Below, in pieces: positions 45,196-54,098 of a stretch of DNA of 64,000 bases (its first letter is position 1; each line of letters opens with the position of its first letter). The translations under genes and the position numbers were made by a program. Source of the stretch: Octadecabacter ascidiaceicola (GTDB lineage Bacteria; Pseudomonadota; Alphaproteobacteria; Rhodobacterales; Rhodobacteraceae). The notes beneath the pieces are model-generated. The model was not told the DNA's origin. It saw only the letters and a program-made list of their open reading frames with translations, and searched no databases. Location of the stretch: positions 124,001 through 188,000 of the forward strand of contig NZ_FXYD01000004.1 of NCBI RefSeq assembly GCF_900185015.1. The letters are read 5' to 3'.

Positions 45196-45904
45196 TTCTG
45201 ACAAAACCCCGATCTGGAAGGCCATCGCTAACGCATTGCGCAGCGACTTGGCCGAAGGGCGCTATAACCCCGGTGACAAACTGCCGACCGAGGCTGCGCT
45301 GGCAGAGCGATTTGGCGTGAACCGCCACACGGTACGCCACGGGATTTCTGTATTGGTTGAGGACGGGCTGGTGCGCACCCGTCGCGGCGCAGGGGCCTTT
45401 GTCGCGGCCACGCCAACTGACTATCCGATTGGCAATCGCGTGCGGTTCCACGAAAACCTGATCGCCGCGGGCCGTAGGCCCGAAAAGCGCATGCTCGCGT
45501 TGGACGAGCGCGCTGCGACGATTGGCGAGGCTCAGGCGTTGCAGATCGAGGCCGGCGATCCGGTTTGTGTCTATCACGGGCTTTCATTGGCAGATGGCCA
45601 GCCGGTTGCTGTATTCGAAAGCTTGTTCCCACTGGCGCGCCTAGTAGGCATCACCACTGCATTGAAGGAAGCAAGCAGCGTGACACAAGCCTTAAGTGTT
45701 GTGGGCATCGACGACTATACGCGTGCCTCAACCCGCCTTACGGCAGTCCGCGCCACGGCAACCCAGGCATTGCTGTTGCATGTTGCCGAAGGTGATCCGC
45801 TGCTGAGATCCTCGAGTCTAGATCATTCCGAGGGCGGGCTGCCCGTAGAATACGGTCGCACTTGGTTTGCTGGTGACAGGGTTACGCTGACACTTGAAAC
45901 GTGA
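45185..45904 (+). CDS. phnF: PhnF, GntR/HutC-family regulator of phosphonate genes
   Basis: A 239-residue regulator. N-terminal GntR winged helix (ALRSDLAEGRYNPGDKLPTE, then RFGVNRHTVRHGISVLVEDG) and a C-terminal UTRA ligand domain (about 90-235). Divergent from phnG, it probably represses the C-P lyase operon. TTG 45185 is preceded by AGAAGAG at some distance; the start is a reasonable but not certain choice. Confidence 0.92.
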   Translation: MRDSSDKTPIWKAIANALRSDLAEGRYNPGDKLPTEAALAERFGVNRHTVRHGISVLVEDGLVRTRRGAGAFVAATPTDYPIGNRVRFHENLIAAGRRPEKRMLALDERAATIGEAQALQIEAGDPVCVYHGLSLADGQPVAVFESLFPLARLVGITTALKEASSVTQALSVVGIDDYTRASTRLTAVRATATQALLLHVAEGDPLLRSSSLDHSEGGLPVEYGRTWFAGDRVTLTLET

Positions 45905-46006
45905 GGCTTGCTCACCAGCGCAGCACCCGTATCCATCTGCTTTGAACCTTATGATAAGCCTGCCTGTTCCTAGCGGCGCAACGCGACAACATTGTGACGT
46001 CTAGTG

Positions 46007-46636
46007 TCAGATCGTGCCCTCGTGGTGCTCCAGAAATTCCTCTGCACTGAGGTTACGAAAATCATCAAGCGCGCTGCGCAGGCGTGCGTGCGGCCAATCC
46101 CACCATGCAAGCTGCATAAGCCTGTCAAAAACCCGTGGTGCGAAACGAGGACGCATCGGGACAGCAGGGATGCCTGCCACGATCATGTAGGGAGGCACAT
46201 CCTTTGTCACAATTGCACCGCCTGCGATAACCGCCCCGTGGCCGATGTTCACTTCGGGCCGGACCTGCGCGCCATGGCCAAGCCATGTATCATGACCAAT
46301 CACCGTACGCCGGGTCCGTCTGTGGGCGAACCAAGCGTCATCGTGATCTGCATCTTCGAAATAATCGGCTGAGCGATAGTGAAAGTGATGCAAACTTGCT
46401 TTTTCCATCGGGTGGTCTGTGGCGCCGATCCGTACGAAGGCTGCAATGTTCGAGAACTTGCCCACGGAGGCATTGGCAATGTCGGCAAATCGGTCGCAGT
46501 ATGAATAGTCATCCATTTCGCATTGCGCCAAGCGGCTACCGCGTCCGATTTCCACATACTGTCCGAATGTTGCATCTGTGATCTCGCAATCGGGATGAAT
46601 AAAGGGGGCATCCGGTTTTAATCTGGTCGCACTCAA
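46007..46636 (-). CDS. Hexapeptide-repeat acyltransferase of the phosphonate locus
   Basis: A 209-residue left-handed beta-helix protein of the type found in phn clusters (the phosphonate-specific hexapeptide transferase family). Repeats are visible in ITDATFGQYVEIG and VNIGHGAVIAGGAIVTKDV, with the family blocks GKFSNIAAFVRIG and HHFHYRSADYFED. TTG 46636 is favoured: GAGGAACG is 9 bases upstream and TTGA overlaps the SDR stop; ATG 46660 has no ribosome site. It may acetylate an aminophosphonate, as PhnO does, but that is inference. Confidence 0.88.
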   Translation of the reverse strand: MSATRLKPDAPFIHPDCEITDATFGQYVEIGRGSRLAQCEMDDYSYCDRFADIANASVGKFSNIAAFVRIGATDHPMEKASLHHFHYRSADYFEDADHDDAWFAHRRTRRTVIGHDTWLGHGAQVRPEVNIGHGAVIAGGAIVTKDVPPYMIVAGIPAVPMRPRFAPRVFDRLMQLAWWDWPHARLRSALDDFRNLSAEEFLEHHEGTI

Positions 46637-47274
46637 AACGCTCGTTCCTCGCCATTCCACCGAAAGAACTTGCCGGTATGCTCAAGGGTAATGCCTTCTG
46701 CCAAAGCGACGACCCCTGCCGCGACCTCACACGGGGTAAGATCGGCCTCTGCCCCACCCATATCGGTTTGTACCCAACCGGGATCGACAAGCACGACGGC
46801 AATGCCGTCAGGGTGCAAGTCCGTCGCCAGGCCTTGCATGACTTTATTCACCGCAGCCTTGGAGGCGCGGTAGGCAATACGATCCGATTTGGCATAACCC
46901 ATATATGACATCTGACTTGAAACTGTCAGGATACGGGGCCTGCTGCTACGCTGCAAATGATCCAGACAGGCCGTGCTGACGGCCAGAGCACCAGCGACAT
47001 TGACCGCAAATGTATAGGCCATTGCAGTCCAATCCATATCGGTTGTAGGGCTGTCCGGTCCGATAATACCTGCATTATTGATGACAATATCAATCGGATG
47101 GTTGATCGCTGATATCGCGTCCCGAACTTGCTGGGGATTGCTGACATCAAAGATGACATCGCCGCCCTGTCCCACGCGCGAGGCGCGCAGCACGTCATGC
47201 CCGCGATCCCCTGCACGTGCAGCCAGTGCCGCGCCAATCCCCCGGTTGCTTCCGGTAATCAGGATGCAGGCCAT
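46633..47274 (-). CDS. Short-chain dehydrogenase/reductase
   Basis: A 213-residue SDR: cofactor loop TGSNRGIGAA, INNAGIIG, catalytic Ser in TVSSQMSYMG and YRASK. It is encoded between phnE2 and the hexapeptide transferase, with 1- to 4-base overlaps on both sides, so it belongs to the phosphonate operon. It could reduce an aldehyde product of phosphonate breakdown; the substrate is not known. Confidence 0.88.
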   Translation of the reverse strand: MACILITGSNRGIGAALAARAGDRGHDVLRASRVGQGGDVIFDVSNPQQVRDAISAINHPIDIVINNAGIIGPDSPTTDMDWTAMAYTFAVNVAGALAVSTACLDHLQRSSRPRILTVSSQMSYMGYAKSDRIAYRASKAAVNKVMQGLATDLHPDGIAVVLVDPGWVQTDMGGAEADLTPCEVAAGVVALAEGITLEHTGKFFRWNGEERAF

Positions 47275-48587
47275 TAGTCCTTGCGCCCGATCAGCTTGCC
47301 ACGCAGCCAGCCCGAGAACCAGTCCATGAACATCACCATGGCGATGATCAGGACGATATAATAAGCGACTTCTTCCCAGTCTTTCTGGGTCTGGATTGCT
47401 TGGGTCAGCATAAGGCCGATGCCACCGCCTGTGATGGCGCCGATGATGGTGGCAGAGCGGGTGTTGGATTCAAGGAAGTAAAGGATTTGGGCCAGAAGCA
47501 CCGGCACAATCTGCGGTATGACGCCAAAGCGATAGCGTTGGAGCGGCTTGGCTCCGGTCGAGGCGACACCCTCGATTTGCTTTTGATCCACGTTTTCCAA
47601 AGCCTCCGAGAAGATTTTGCCAAAGGTGCCGGTATCCGTGATCAGGATTGCCAATGCGCCAGTAAGCGGGCCGGGGCCAAAGGCGCGGGCCAGGACCACC
47701 GTCCAGATCAGCGCATCGACACCGCGCACAAAATCGAACAGTCGGCGGGTTGCAGCGCGCACCAACATCAACGGCGAGAACCGTTTGGCTGCTAGAAAGC
47801 CCAAAGGCAGGGCGATGATTGCAGCACCCATGGTGCCGAGGAAGGCCATCAGGATCGTCTCGCCAATGGCCCAAGCCACATCCTTGTGCCGCCACATGGC
47901 GTTGTTCCACCAATCGGACACTGCCCCAGTAATATTGCCGCGCGCAGGGTCGATCTGGTCGCCAAACAGGATCTTGGCCAAGGACTGTCCGTAGTAAGGA
48001 CTGTCGAGCGTGAACCAGAACAGTTCCCAACCGGGGAAATAGTTGAAAACCTCGGTCCGAGCGCCCGTTAAGGTTATGCGGCCTTCGGCCGTGGTGATGC
48101 CCACGCGGCGGTTTGAGGCGGAAATCCAATCGGGCAGATCATCGGGCAGGTTGGTCGTGACGGTGCGCCCCTCTGCCTGCGCCTCGATCGGTTGGAAGCC
48201 GGGAATTTCGATCTCGGTCCGGTTGTCGGGCAGATAGCGCACAATGATGTCACCGCCCAGATCGATGGTGATGACTTCATCTCCTCTTACCCAATCGGGA
48301 CGCTGGCCCTCTGGGTAGCGACCCTTGCGTTCTCCCTCTACGGCATAAGTGATCTCTCCTGACCGATTGTCTCGGGTGACATGCACCTTGTGGGACCAGC
48401 TGTCGGAAGCCAACGTCACGGCGTTTTCCATATTGGCGCGTCCGGCAAGACCAGGCAGGTCAAACGCGAAGAAGATGTAGACGAAATAAACTGCGATGAC
48501 CGCCGGGAAGCCAAAGCCAATCAAGCGTTTGCGCTGAAAGAGCTTTTCGGCCTCAAACTTGGTCGCGTCCAGATCAATAGTGGTCAT
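47274..48587 (-). CDS. phnE: Phosphonate ABC transporter permease PhnE2 (long form)
   Basis: A 437-residue permease. The first helix (about 22-42) is followed by a roughly 170-residue extracytoplasmic stretch rich in beta-type sequence (for example TVTTNLPDDLPDWISASNRR), then a normal permease core of about five helices with the EAA-type loop EGVASTGAKPLQRYRFGVIPQ. This is longer than the usual 260-300 residues. ATGA overlap with phnE1. Confidence 0.92.
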   Translation of the reverse strand: MTTIDLDATKFEAEKLFQRKRLIGFGFPAVIAVYFVYIFFAFDLPGLAGRANMENAVTLASDSWSHKVHVTRDNRSGEITYAVEGERKGRYPEGQRPDWVRGDEVITIDLGGDIIVRYLPDNRTEIEIPGFQPIEAQAEGRTVTTNLPDDLPDWISASNRRVGITTAEGRITLTGARTEVFNYFPGWELFWFTLDSPYYGQSLAKILFGDQIDPARGNITGAVSDWWNNAMWRHKDVAWAIGETILMAFLGTMGAAIIALPLGFLAAKRFSPLMLVRAATRRLFDFVRGVDALIWTVVLARAFGPGPLTGALAILITDTGTFGKIFSEALENVDQKQIEGVASTGAKPLQRYRFGVIPQIVPVLLAQILYFLESNTRSATIIGAITGGGIGLMLTQAIQTQKDWEEVAYYIVLIIAMVMFMDWFSGWLRGKLIGRKD

Positions 48588-49459
48588 TGGCCTTGTCCCT
48601 CAGTCAAACGATTGCGGTAGCGGCTGGACACTTGATCGAAGAATATGATCGTGCCGAACAGAAGGATGAAAATCGCGGCGGCTTCATCAAAACGTCCTGG
48701 CCCCCAGGCCATAGCGTTTCGCAACTCGTAACCGAGCCCACCGGCACCGACAAATCCAAGTATTGCCGAGGCACGGATGTTGATTTCAAATCGCAACAGC
48801 GTGTAGCTCACGTAGTTCGGTGCGACCTGCGGCAGCACACCCAGAAGCATCCGCTGCGACCATGTCGCACCTGTGGAGGCAAGCCCTTCTACAGCTTTCA
48901 AGTCGGTGTTTTCGGAAACTTCGGAAAACATCTTAGCCAGTGCACCGGCCGTGTGGATGGCTATTGCAATCATTGCGGGAACGGGCCCACCACCGAGTAC
49001 AAAGATCAGAACCAGTGCGATGACGATTTCGGGCACGGCGCGCATGATATCCGAGATGCGGCGGAACAGGGGGATCAGACGCGGCCATTTCGCCAAGCCG
49101 CGGGTGCCGAGCAGCGATAGGAACAAGCCACCAATTGCACCGATTAGGGTTGAGACAGCGGCGATGTTGATGGTCTCCACTAAGGCGGGAAAATACTTGG
49201 CGATCAAGGCCGGCAGATCGGCGCGCTTTTCCCATGCTTCAGACAAAACATCTGCTGGGTAATCGCCGATCTGATGCAGTCCATCCCAGAAACCTCCAGC
49301 GTTGCGGTCATCTGCGACATTGAACCCGGAAACCATCAGAACGACGAAAATCAGAAGAGTAAGACCGCCATAGAGCCTGCGGCGCTGTACCTGCGCCATA
49401 CAGCTGGCTTGAATGCTGTCCACGTGGTGTTGCGCGCCACTCAGTGAAATATCTACCAT
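48584..49459 (-). CDS. phnE: Phosphonate ABC transporter permease PhnE1
   Basis: A 291-residue permease with six helices and the loop VEGLASTGATWSQRMLLGVLP typical of PhnE. The start at 49459 (MVDISLSGAQ) is preferred over a 12-residue longer reading. It forms the membrane channel with PhnE2 and PhnC. Confidence 0.93.
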   Translation of the reverse strand: MVDISLSGAQHHVDSIQASCMAQVQRRRLYGGLTLLIFVVLMVSGFNVADDRNAGGFWDGLHQIGDYPADVLSEAWEKRADLPALIAKYFPALVETINIAAVSTLIGAIGGLFLSLLGTRGLAKWPRLIPLFRRISDIMRAVPEIVIALVLIFVLGGGPVPAMIAIAIHTAGALAKMFSEVSENTDLKAVEGLASTGATWSQRMLLGVLPQVAPNYVSYTLLRFEINIRASAILGFVGAGGLGYELRNAMAWGPGRFDEAAAIFILLFGTIIFFDQVSSRYRNRLTEGQGQ

Positions 49460-49525
49460 CCTGACCCCCGGACAAAGAAATACCGGCAGCCCCAAAGGGC
49501 TACCGGATGCGTCATAAGAATTATC

Positions 49526-50437
49526 TTAGTTTCCAATTACGGACTGGCGTGCCGCTACGATGCTTTCGTACATCGCGTGCGTGACTGGCTGGAAACCCAG
49601 TGTATCCCCCGCAGCGACGCCGTAGGCACATTCAGGGTCTGCTTCGTAAAGCCCATCTACCAGTGCAACCATTGTAGCTTTGACGTCGTCCGGCAAGGCT
49701 TGACGCAGAACGACTGGGCCTTCGGGGATTACGTTGGATTTCCAGATTTGAACCATGTCGTTCATGTCGACGAGGCCTGCATCAACCGCTTTGCGCAGTG
49801 CGCCGGAGTTGTAGCCGTCTTCCCAGTTGCCCTGACCATCGGCCCACGTCACGCCGCCGTCGATATCGCCGTTGTTTACTGCGACGATGGTCTGCTCATG
49901 ACCGCCTGTGAATATGACTTCACCGAAGTATTCGCCGGATTCCATTGTGATGCCGTCTTTGTACTGCGGGATCTCGATGGATGGGATAAGGTAGCCCGAT
50001 GTGGAGTTTGGATCACCGAAACCAAACACCTTGCCTTCCATATCATCCAGCGATGTGACGCCGTTATCGATGCGGGCAAAGCCGATAGAATGGTAGCCGA
50101 CTGAGCCATCAAGGTTGACCTTGATCAAGACAGGCTCAACGGCGTCCGGATCCTGCAGGAATGTTGCGGCATAGGAAGATGCGCCCAACCATGCCATGTC
50201 GATGGTGCCACCCAGAAGGCCCTGAATGACGCCATTATAGTCGGCTGGGGCGAAAAGCTTGGTTTCGACGCCGAGCGCTTCGGCCGTGTAATCCGCCAGA
50301 CACTGGTAGCTGTTCATCCGGTCCTGCGCGTTTTCGCCGCCGAGGATACCGATGCGGAATTCAGTGATCTCTTGGGCAAAAGCGCCCGTGCTGAGGGCTG
50401 TGGTGGCGGCGAGCGCCAGTGCGAGGGTCTTTTTCAT
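49526..50437 (-). CDS. phnD: Phosphonate-binding periplasmic protein PhnD
   Basis: A 303-residue solute-binding protein. Sec signal MKKTLALALAATTALSTGAFA; the mature part contains FRIGILGGENAQDRM, LGASSYAA and FGFGDPNSTSGYLIPS, as in PhnD proteins. ATG 50437 is placed 6 bases after GGAG; the ATG two codons upstream is too close. It is 95 bp downstream of phnC. Confidence 0.95.
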   Translation of the reverse strand: MKKTLALALAATTALSTGAFAQEITEFRIGILGGENAQDRMNSYQCLADYTAEALGVETKLFAPADYNGVIQGLLGGTIDMAWLGASSYAATFLQDPDAVEPVLIKVNLDGSVGYHSIGFARIDNGVTSLDDMEGKVFGFGDPNSTSGYLIPSIEIPQYKDGITMESGEYFGEVIFTGGHEQTIVAVNNGDIDGGVTWADGQGNWEDGYNSGALRKAVDAGLVDMNDMVQIWKSNVIPEGPVVLRQALPDDVKATMVALVDGLYEADPECAYGVAAGDTLGFQPVTHAMYESIVAARQSVIGN

Positions 50438-50532
50438 TGTCATCTCCGTGGTTTGTTGCCCTACCGCTTTGCGGATAATTGAGGGCAGGTTGATAAAGGT
50501 GGCCTGCTGCAGATGCACAGGCTGAAACTGGC

Positions 50533-51348
50533 TCAGGCGTATGCTTTCACTTCGCGGATCTCCGACCTGTCCAGTGTTTCGATTTCGGTGGAAGTGGCGG
50601 CTTCGGAAAAATCCGCGCCAGCCCCGTAGATGTCCCGTGCCACCCCGGTGGTCAGCTGCTCTGGCGTGCCGTCAAAGACGATCCGCCCATCGCGCATCCC
50701 GATTACGCGATCACAATAGCGCCGCGCAGTATCAAGCGTGTGAAGGTTCGCGATGACCATGCGTCCGTCTTCTTCGTGAATGCGGCGCAGGGCTTGCATG
50801 ACCACTTGCGCATTCATCGGATCAAGACTGGCGATCGGTTCATCTGCAAGGATGATTTTTGGGTCTTGCATCAAGGCGCGCGCAATCGCCACGCGCTGCT
50901 GTTGCCCACCCGAAAGGGCCTCGGCCCGTTTCGGGGCCTGTTCGGCAATACCGAGCCGGTCAAGGATTTCGATGGCGCGGTGAATATCTGACTGCGGGTA
51001 AAGGTTGAACATTGTCGCGAAGGTCGACCGCTTGTTCAGGGTGCCATGCAGCACGTTTGAAACGACATCCATGCGGGGGACGAGATTGAACTGCTGGAAA
51101 ATCATGGCGCATCGCGATTGCCAATTGCGACGCGCAGCTCCCCGCAGCCCAGTGATCTCTTCACCCTCAAAGGTAATCGTGCCCTGCGAGGCATCGCTTA
51201 GACAATTGACCATCCGCAAGAGCGTTGACTTACCCGCACCAGAACGGCCAATGACCCCAATCATCGACGGTTTTTCTACCAGGATGTTTGCAGCATCTAC
51301 AGCCGTTTTATCCCCGAACCGCTTGGTCAGCTTATCAATCTTCAGCAT
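50533..51348 (-). CDS. phnC: Phosphonate ABC transporter ATPase PhnC
   Basis: A 271-residue ABC ATPase: Walker [12 protein letters not shown], signature [14 protein letters not shown], Walker [14 protein letters not shown]. The start at 51348 ([11 protein letters not shown]) follows GGGGGCG; a 57-residue upstream extension is unsupported and runs through the regulatory region. It is the first gene of the transporter operon, preceded by a Pho-box-like repeat. Confidence 0.95.
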   Translation of the reverse strand: MLKIDKLTKRFGDKTAVDAANILVEKPSMIGVIGRSGAGKSTLLRMVNCLSDASQGTITFEGEEITGLRGAARRNWQSRCAMIFQQFNLVPRMDVVSNVLHGTLNKRSTFATMFNLYPQSDIHRAIEILDRLGIAEQAPKRAEALSGGQQQRVAIARALMQDPKIILADEPIASLDPMNAQVVMQALRRIHEEDGRMVIANLHTLDTARRYCDRVIGMRDGRIVFDGTPEQLTTGVARDIYGAGADFSEAATSTEIETLDRSEIREVKAYA

Positions 51349-51385
51349 ATCGCCCCCATGTTTGGTGAGGGCGTAAACGCCTGAC

Positions 51386-51414
51386 GCTACGGTTTGATGA
51401 CGGTTTTGAGTCAG
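51386..51414 (-). promoter_or_regulatory. Candidate triple Pho box before phnC
   Basis: On the minus strand three seven-base half-sites stand at exact 11-bp steps: CTGACTC-AAAA-CCGTCAT-CAAA-CCGTAGC. The middle unit matches the PhoB half-site CTGTCAT at six of seven positions, the others at fewer, and the A-rich spacers fit. It ends 38 bases before the phnC start, a normal distance for a PhoB-dependent promoter. Confidence 0.6.
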
Positions 51415-51562
51415 TTTCTTTACATAAAAGTAAAAGAAAAATGACCCTTCCAAGGGACGCAAAGCGCAAGCTTTTGCAATGATTGGCACATATTGCCTAG
51501 GCGCCACAGTTATCCACACGGCTTCATTATTCTGTTATATTTTGAAAATCAGACGCTTAGGA

Positions 51563-51862
51563 TTGCCTTATGGCCTTTCGAATGCGCTCACTTTGTCGGT
51601 CTGCTTCTCGTTTCCTGCGCTTACGGAAGTGCAAATGACTGATGTGAGTTGTGATGACTCCACTCGAATGGCGCATATACTGACCGATGCTATGGGAGCA
51701 GAGCGTCAGGGGAGTGGCCTGCGGGACCCCGAAACGCTGGTCGAAATCTGGGTCACCCAAAGAAACGGTGACTTGATCATCGTACAGAACTACACAAACG
51801 GAACATCGTGCACTGTCGCCATGGGCGAACATTGGGAAGGCGAAATTCCCGGACCAGCCTAA
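51563..51862 (+). CDS. Small, probably exported hypothetical protein
   Basis: About 99 residues. A hydrophobic N-terminus (ALTLSVCFSFPALTEVQ) looks like a signal peptide, followed by VSCDDSTRMAHILTDAMG and NGTSCTVAMGEHW with two cysteines that could bond in the periplasm. The start is uncertain: TTG 51563 keeps the signal; ATG 51635 would remove it; an out-of-frame ATG at 51569 raises the possibility of a frameshift near the start. It overlaps the aldo/keto reductase stop by 4 bp. Confidence 0.6.
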   Translation: MPYGLSNALTLSVCFSFPALTEVQMTDVSCDDSTRMAHILTDAMGAERQGSGLRDPETLVEIWVTQRNGDLIIVQNYTNGTSCTVAMGEHWEGEIPGPA

Positions 51863-52797
51863 TTGCTGGCTTCCTCAAGCCGATCCGTCGCTGGAGCAGG
51901 TCTTGGTGATAAAGCTTCCATGCGCGCATAAACTTCCGCGCTCAACATCACGTCTTTAGCGTCCAAAGAAGGTTTCAATTGCTCAACATTGCGTGCGCTG
52001 ATGATCGGAGCTGTTACAACAGCATTCTGTGCGGCCCAGGCGACGGAAAGCGTGGCAGCGTCAATGCCCTGTTCAGCAGCCAGTTCTGACAACGAACGTG
52101 CCGCCTCGAGCATCCATTTTTGACCATAGCGGGCGGCATAGCGTTTGTCCGTCGAAAGACGCCCCGTCCCCCCCGAAAAATACTTGCCTGTCAGCAATCC
52201 ACTACCGAGGGGAGAATAAGGGGCGACGGCGATCTCTTCTGAGAGTGCCATTGGAAACAGTTCAACCTCTGCCTGACGTTTGACGAGCGAATACATTGGC
52301 TGGATTATGTCGATGCGCGTTCCTGCAATATTTGCCGCCGCCTGAGCTTTCATCACCTGCCACGCAGCAAAGTTTGATACTCCGATATAGCGAATTTTGC
52401 CCGATCTCTGCAAAGCGCCCAAAGTCTCGAAAGTTTCTTGCAAGGGTGTTTCCGGGTCCCAGCGGTGCAAATAGAGGATATCGACTGTGTCGAGGCCAAG
52501 CCGAATACGGCTTTCATCGAATTGTCGAATAATGTTGTTGCGGCCGCAACCACCGGTATAGCCAGCCTTGGTTGCCACGATCAGCTTTTCGCGATCCAGT
52601 TTTGCAAACTGGCCCAACATCCGCTCAGAGGAGCCGTCCGTGTAGGTATGGGCGGTGTCAAAGAAATTAATGCCCGCCTCTTTGCACGCTTCGAACATGG
52701 CTTGGCTTGCCGCAGTATCGGCCGTGCCGCCAAATTGCATGCATCCGAAACAGAGTGTAGATGTCTTTGAGCCATCTTGCGCATTGAATTCTTTCAA
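51859..52797 (-). CDS. Aldo/keto reductase
   Basis: A 312-residue NADPH-dependent (alpha/beta)8-barrel oxidoreductase. The catalytic tetrad region is FFDTAHTYTDG (Asp, Tyr), VATKAG (Lys) and LYLHRW (His); YIGVSNFAAWQ and SPLGSGLLTGKY are family blocks. The substrate is unknown. It stands between the phosphonate locus and a transposon remnant, with no partner genes. Confidence 0.92.
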   Translation of the reverse strand: MKEFNAQDGSKTSTLCFGCMQFGGTADTAASQAMFEACKEAGINFFDTAHTYTDGSSERMLGQFAKLDREKLIVATKAGYTGGCGRNNIIRQFDESRIRLGLDTVDILYLHRWDPETPLQETFETLGALQRSGKIRYIGVSNFAAWQVMKAQAAANIAGTRIDIIQPMYSLVKRQAEVELFPMALSEEIAVAPYSPLGSGLLTGKYFSGGTGRLSTDKRYAARYGQKWMLEAARSLSELAAEQGIDAATLSVAWAAQNAVVTAPIISARNVEQLKPSLDAKDVMLSAEVYARMEALSPRPAPATDRLEEASN

Positions 52798-53088
52798 TAG
52801 ATCGCTCCAAGTGTGCAGTTATCAGCAGAAATCCTTAGACCTTTTGCATGACTGTTTTGTGACGGCCCTGAGAACTGTCAGTCTATTGAAGTACCTCCTT
52901 AGGACAAACCCTCCATAATTTGGGTGTCGTATGGCGGATCAACAAATGAACTCGACGCCAGCATTTTCCGCGGTTTTCTGTCGGAACCCTTCACCCAGGT
53001 CCTTACCTATAGAGGAGTGGACAAGCCGACCGTTTGAATCAATGCCACAGCCAGTGTATCTGCGCAACTTCTGAACACTTCAAGGTGA

Positions 53089-53870
53089 AGGTCCGCAACC
53101 CGTTGGATCTTAGCGGAGTTAAATGACGGCACAACGTTAATGCCAGATGGAAGACCGGCCCGAATTGCGACCGTAACACTAGATGGGAAAATCAGCTGGA
53201 AAGATCTAGGTATCCATACATTAAGAACCGGACTTAGATATCCAATAAAAGACGGACGACATCTTAACCAACGCAATTATTGGGAAAAGGTGAAGACTCA
53301 AACCCAAAAACAGGGCGTGGTTGGTGTCCACAATGACGAATGTCAGCACATATTTACCAACAGAAAGCCTGAAGCGCGCGAATTGATCCTGGATAGCTTC
53401 AAACGCTTTTGAAGCAGCCCGACTGGCCGTTCATACTGGTTCTTTCAGGGACCGGCAAACTCGGGGAGCGAATTCAGGAAGAGCCACAACTTGCTCATCT
53501 CTTAAGACCGGTATCGTTCACGGAAATCGATGTTCATCGACAGGAGGACCTGAACGAGCTGAATAGCTTGTGCCACGCCTACGCCGAACGCGCTGGTCAT
53601 GACTTTACTGAAATCGGCACGGTTGATTTCTATCGAAGGTTTAGTATCGCCCGCGGATACAGCTGGGGCATAGCTGCTGACCTAATGATTGCTGAGCTCT
53701 TGATCGCTCATGGCAAGAACGTCGATATCTTATCCACCGCAATGTTCTGTGAGGCCTTTACTGAAAGGCTAGAGCTGCAGCCTGGCTTTTCGCCATTCTC
53801 AGTTGATGACTACGAAGAGATCTTTCACGCTCAGAAGATGATCGAGCTATGGAGCAAGTCGAAAGAATGA
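53089..53870 (+). pseudogene. tniB remnant (transposition AAA+ ATPase), frameshifted and 5'-truncated
   Basis: Two adjoining frames read as one TniB-like protein. The first (53089-53411) has MPDGRPARIATVTLDG, ISWKDLGIHTLRTG and a Walker-B-like GVHNDECQHIF; the second (53409-53870) begins MKQPDWPFILVLSGT and continues through EEPQLAHLLRPVSFTEIDV and RGYSWGIAADLMI. The join near 53405-53412 needs a frameshift. No P-loop is readable upstream; a degenerate RSGQADRL at 53021-53044, in another frame, may be its relic. The gene cannot make a working ATPase. Confidence 0.75.
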
Positions 53871-53943
53871 ACTAGCCACTTTTAAATTTTGGTGCTTCTG
53901 GGCCTATGCATTGCGCAGGCGCTTTTTGTTGACCCCCCCAACT

Positions 53944-53989
53944 TCTGCACGCTTTTGGGCCAAATCTGCACTTTTATGGGATAATGACA
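53944..53989. mobile_element. Terminal end of a Tn5053/Tn552-like (TniA/TniB) transposon
   Basis: Read on the minus strand from 53989 the sequence starts TGTCATTATCCCATAAAAG and carries two related units 21 bp apart (TCTGCACGCTTTTGGG at 53944-53959 and TCTGCACTTTTATGGG at 53965-53980 on the plus strand). A TGTC terminus followed by repeated transposase-binding sites with GTGCAG is the layout of the Tn402/Tn5053 group. The opposite end was not found. Confidence 0.6.
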
Positions 53990-54098
53990 CCTCTGAACGA
54001 TAGATTGTCATGTCGAGCATGAGTAAGGCGCTTGAATTGGACAAGTTTCCATTCAATTGTGACCTCAGTCAGGGAACATCCCCATCAGGAGGACAGTT

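Noticed and set aside
53007-53276. A minus-strand frame opposite the tniB remnant
   Set aside because: The plus strand carries recognisable TniB segments; the minus frame has no family features.
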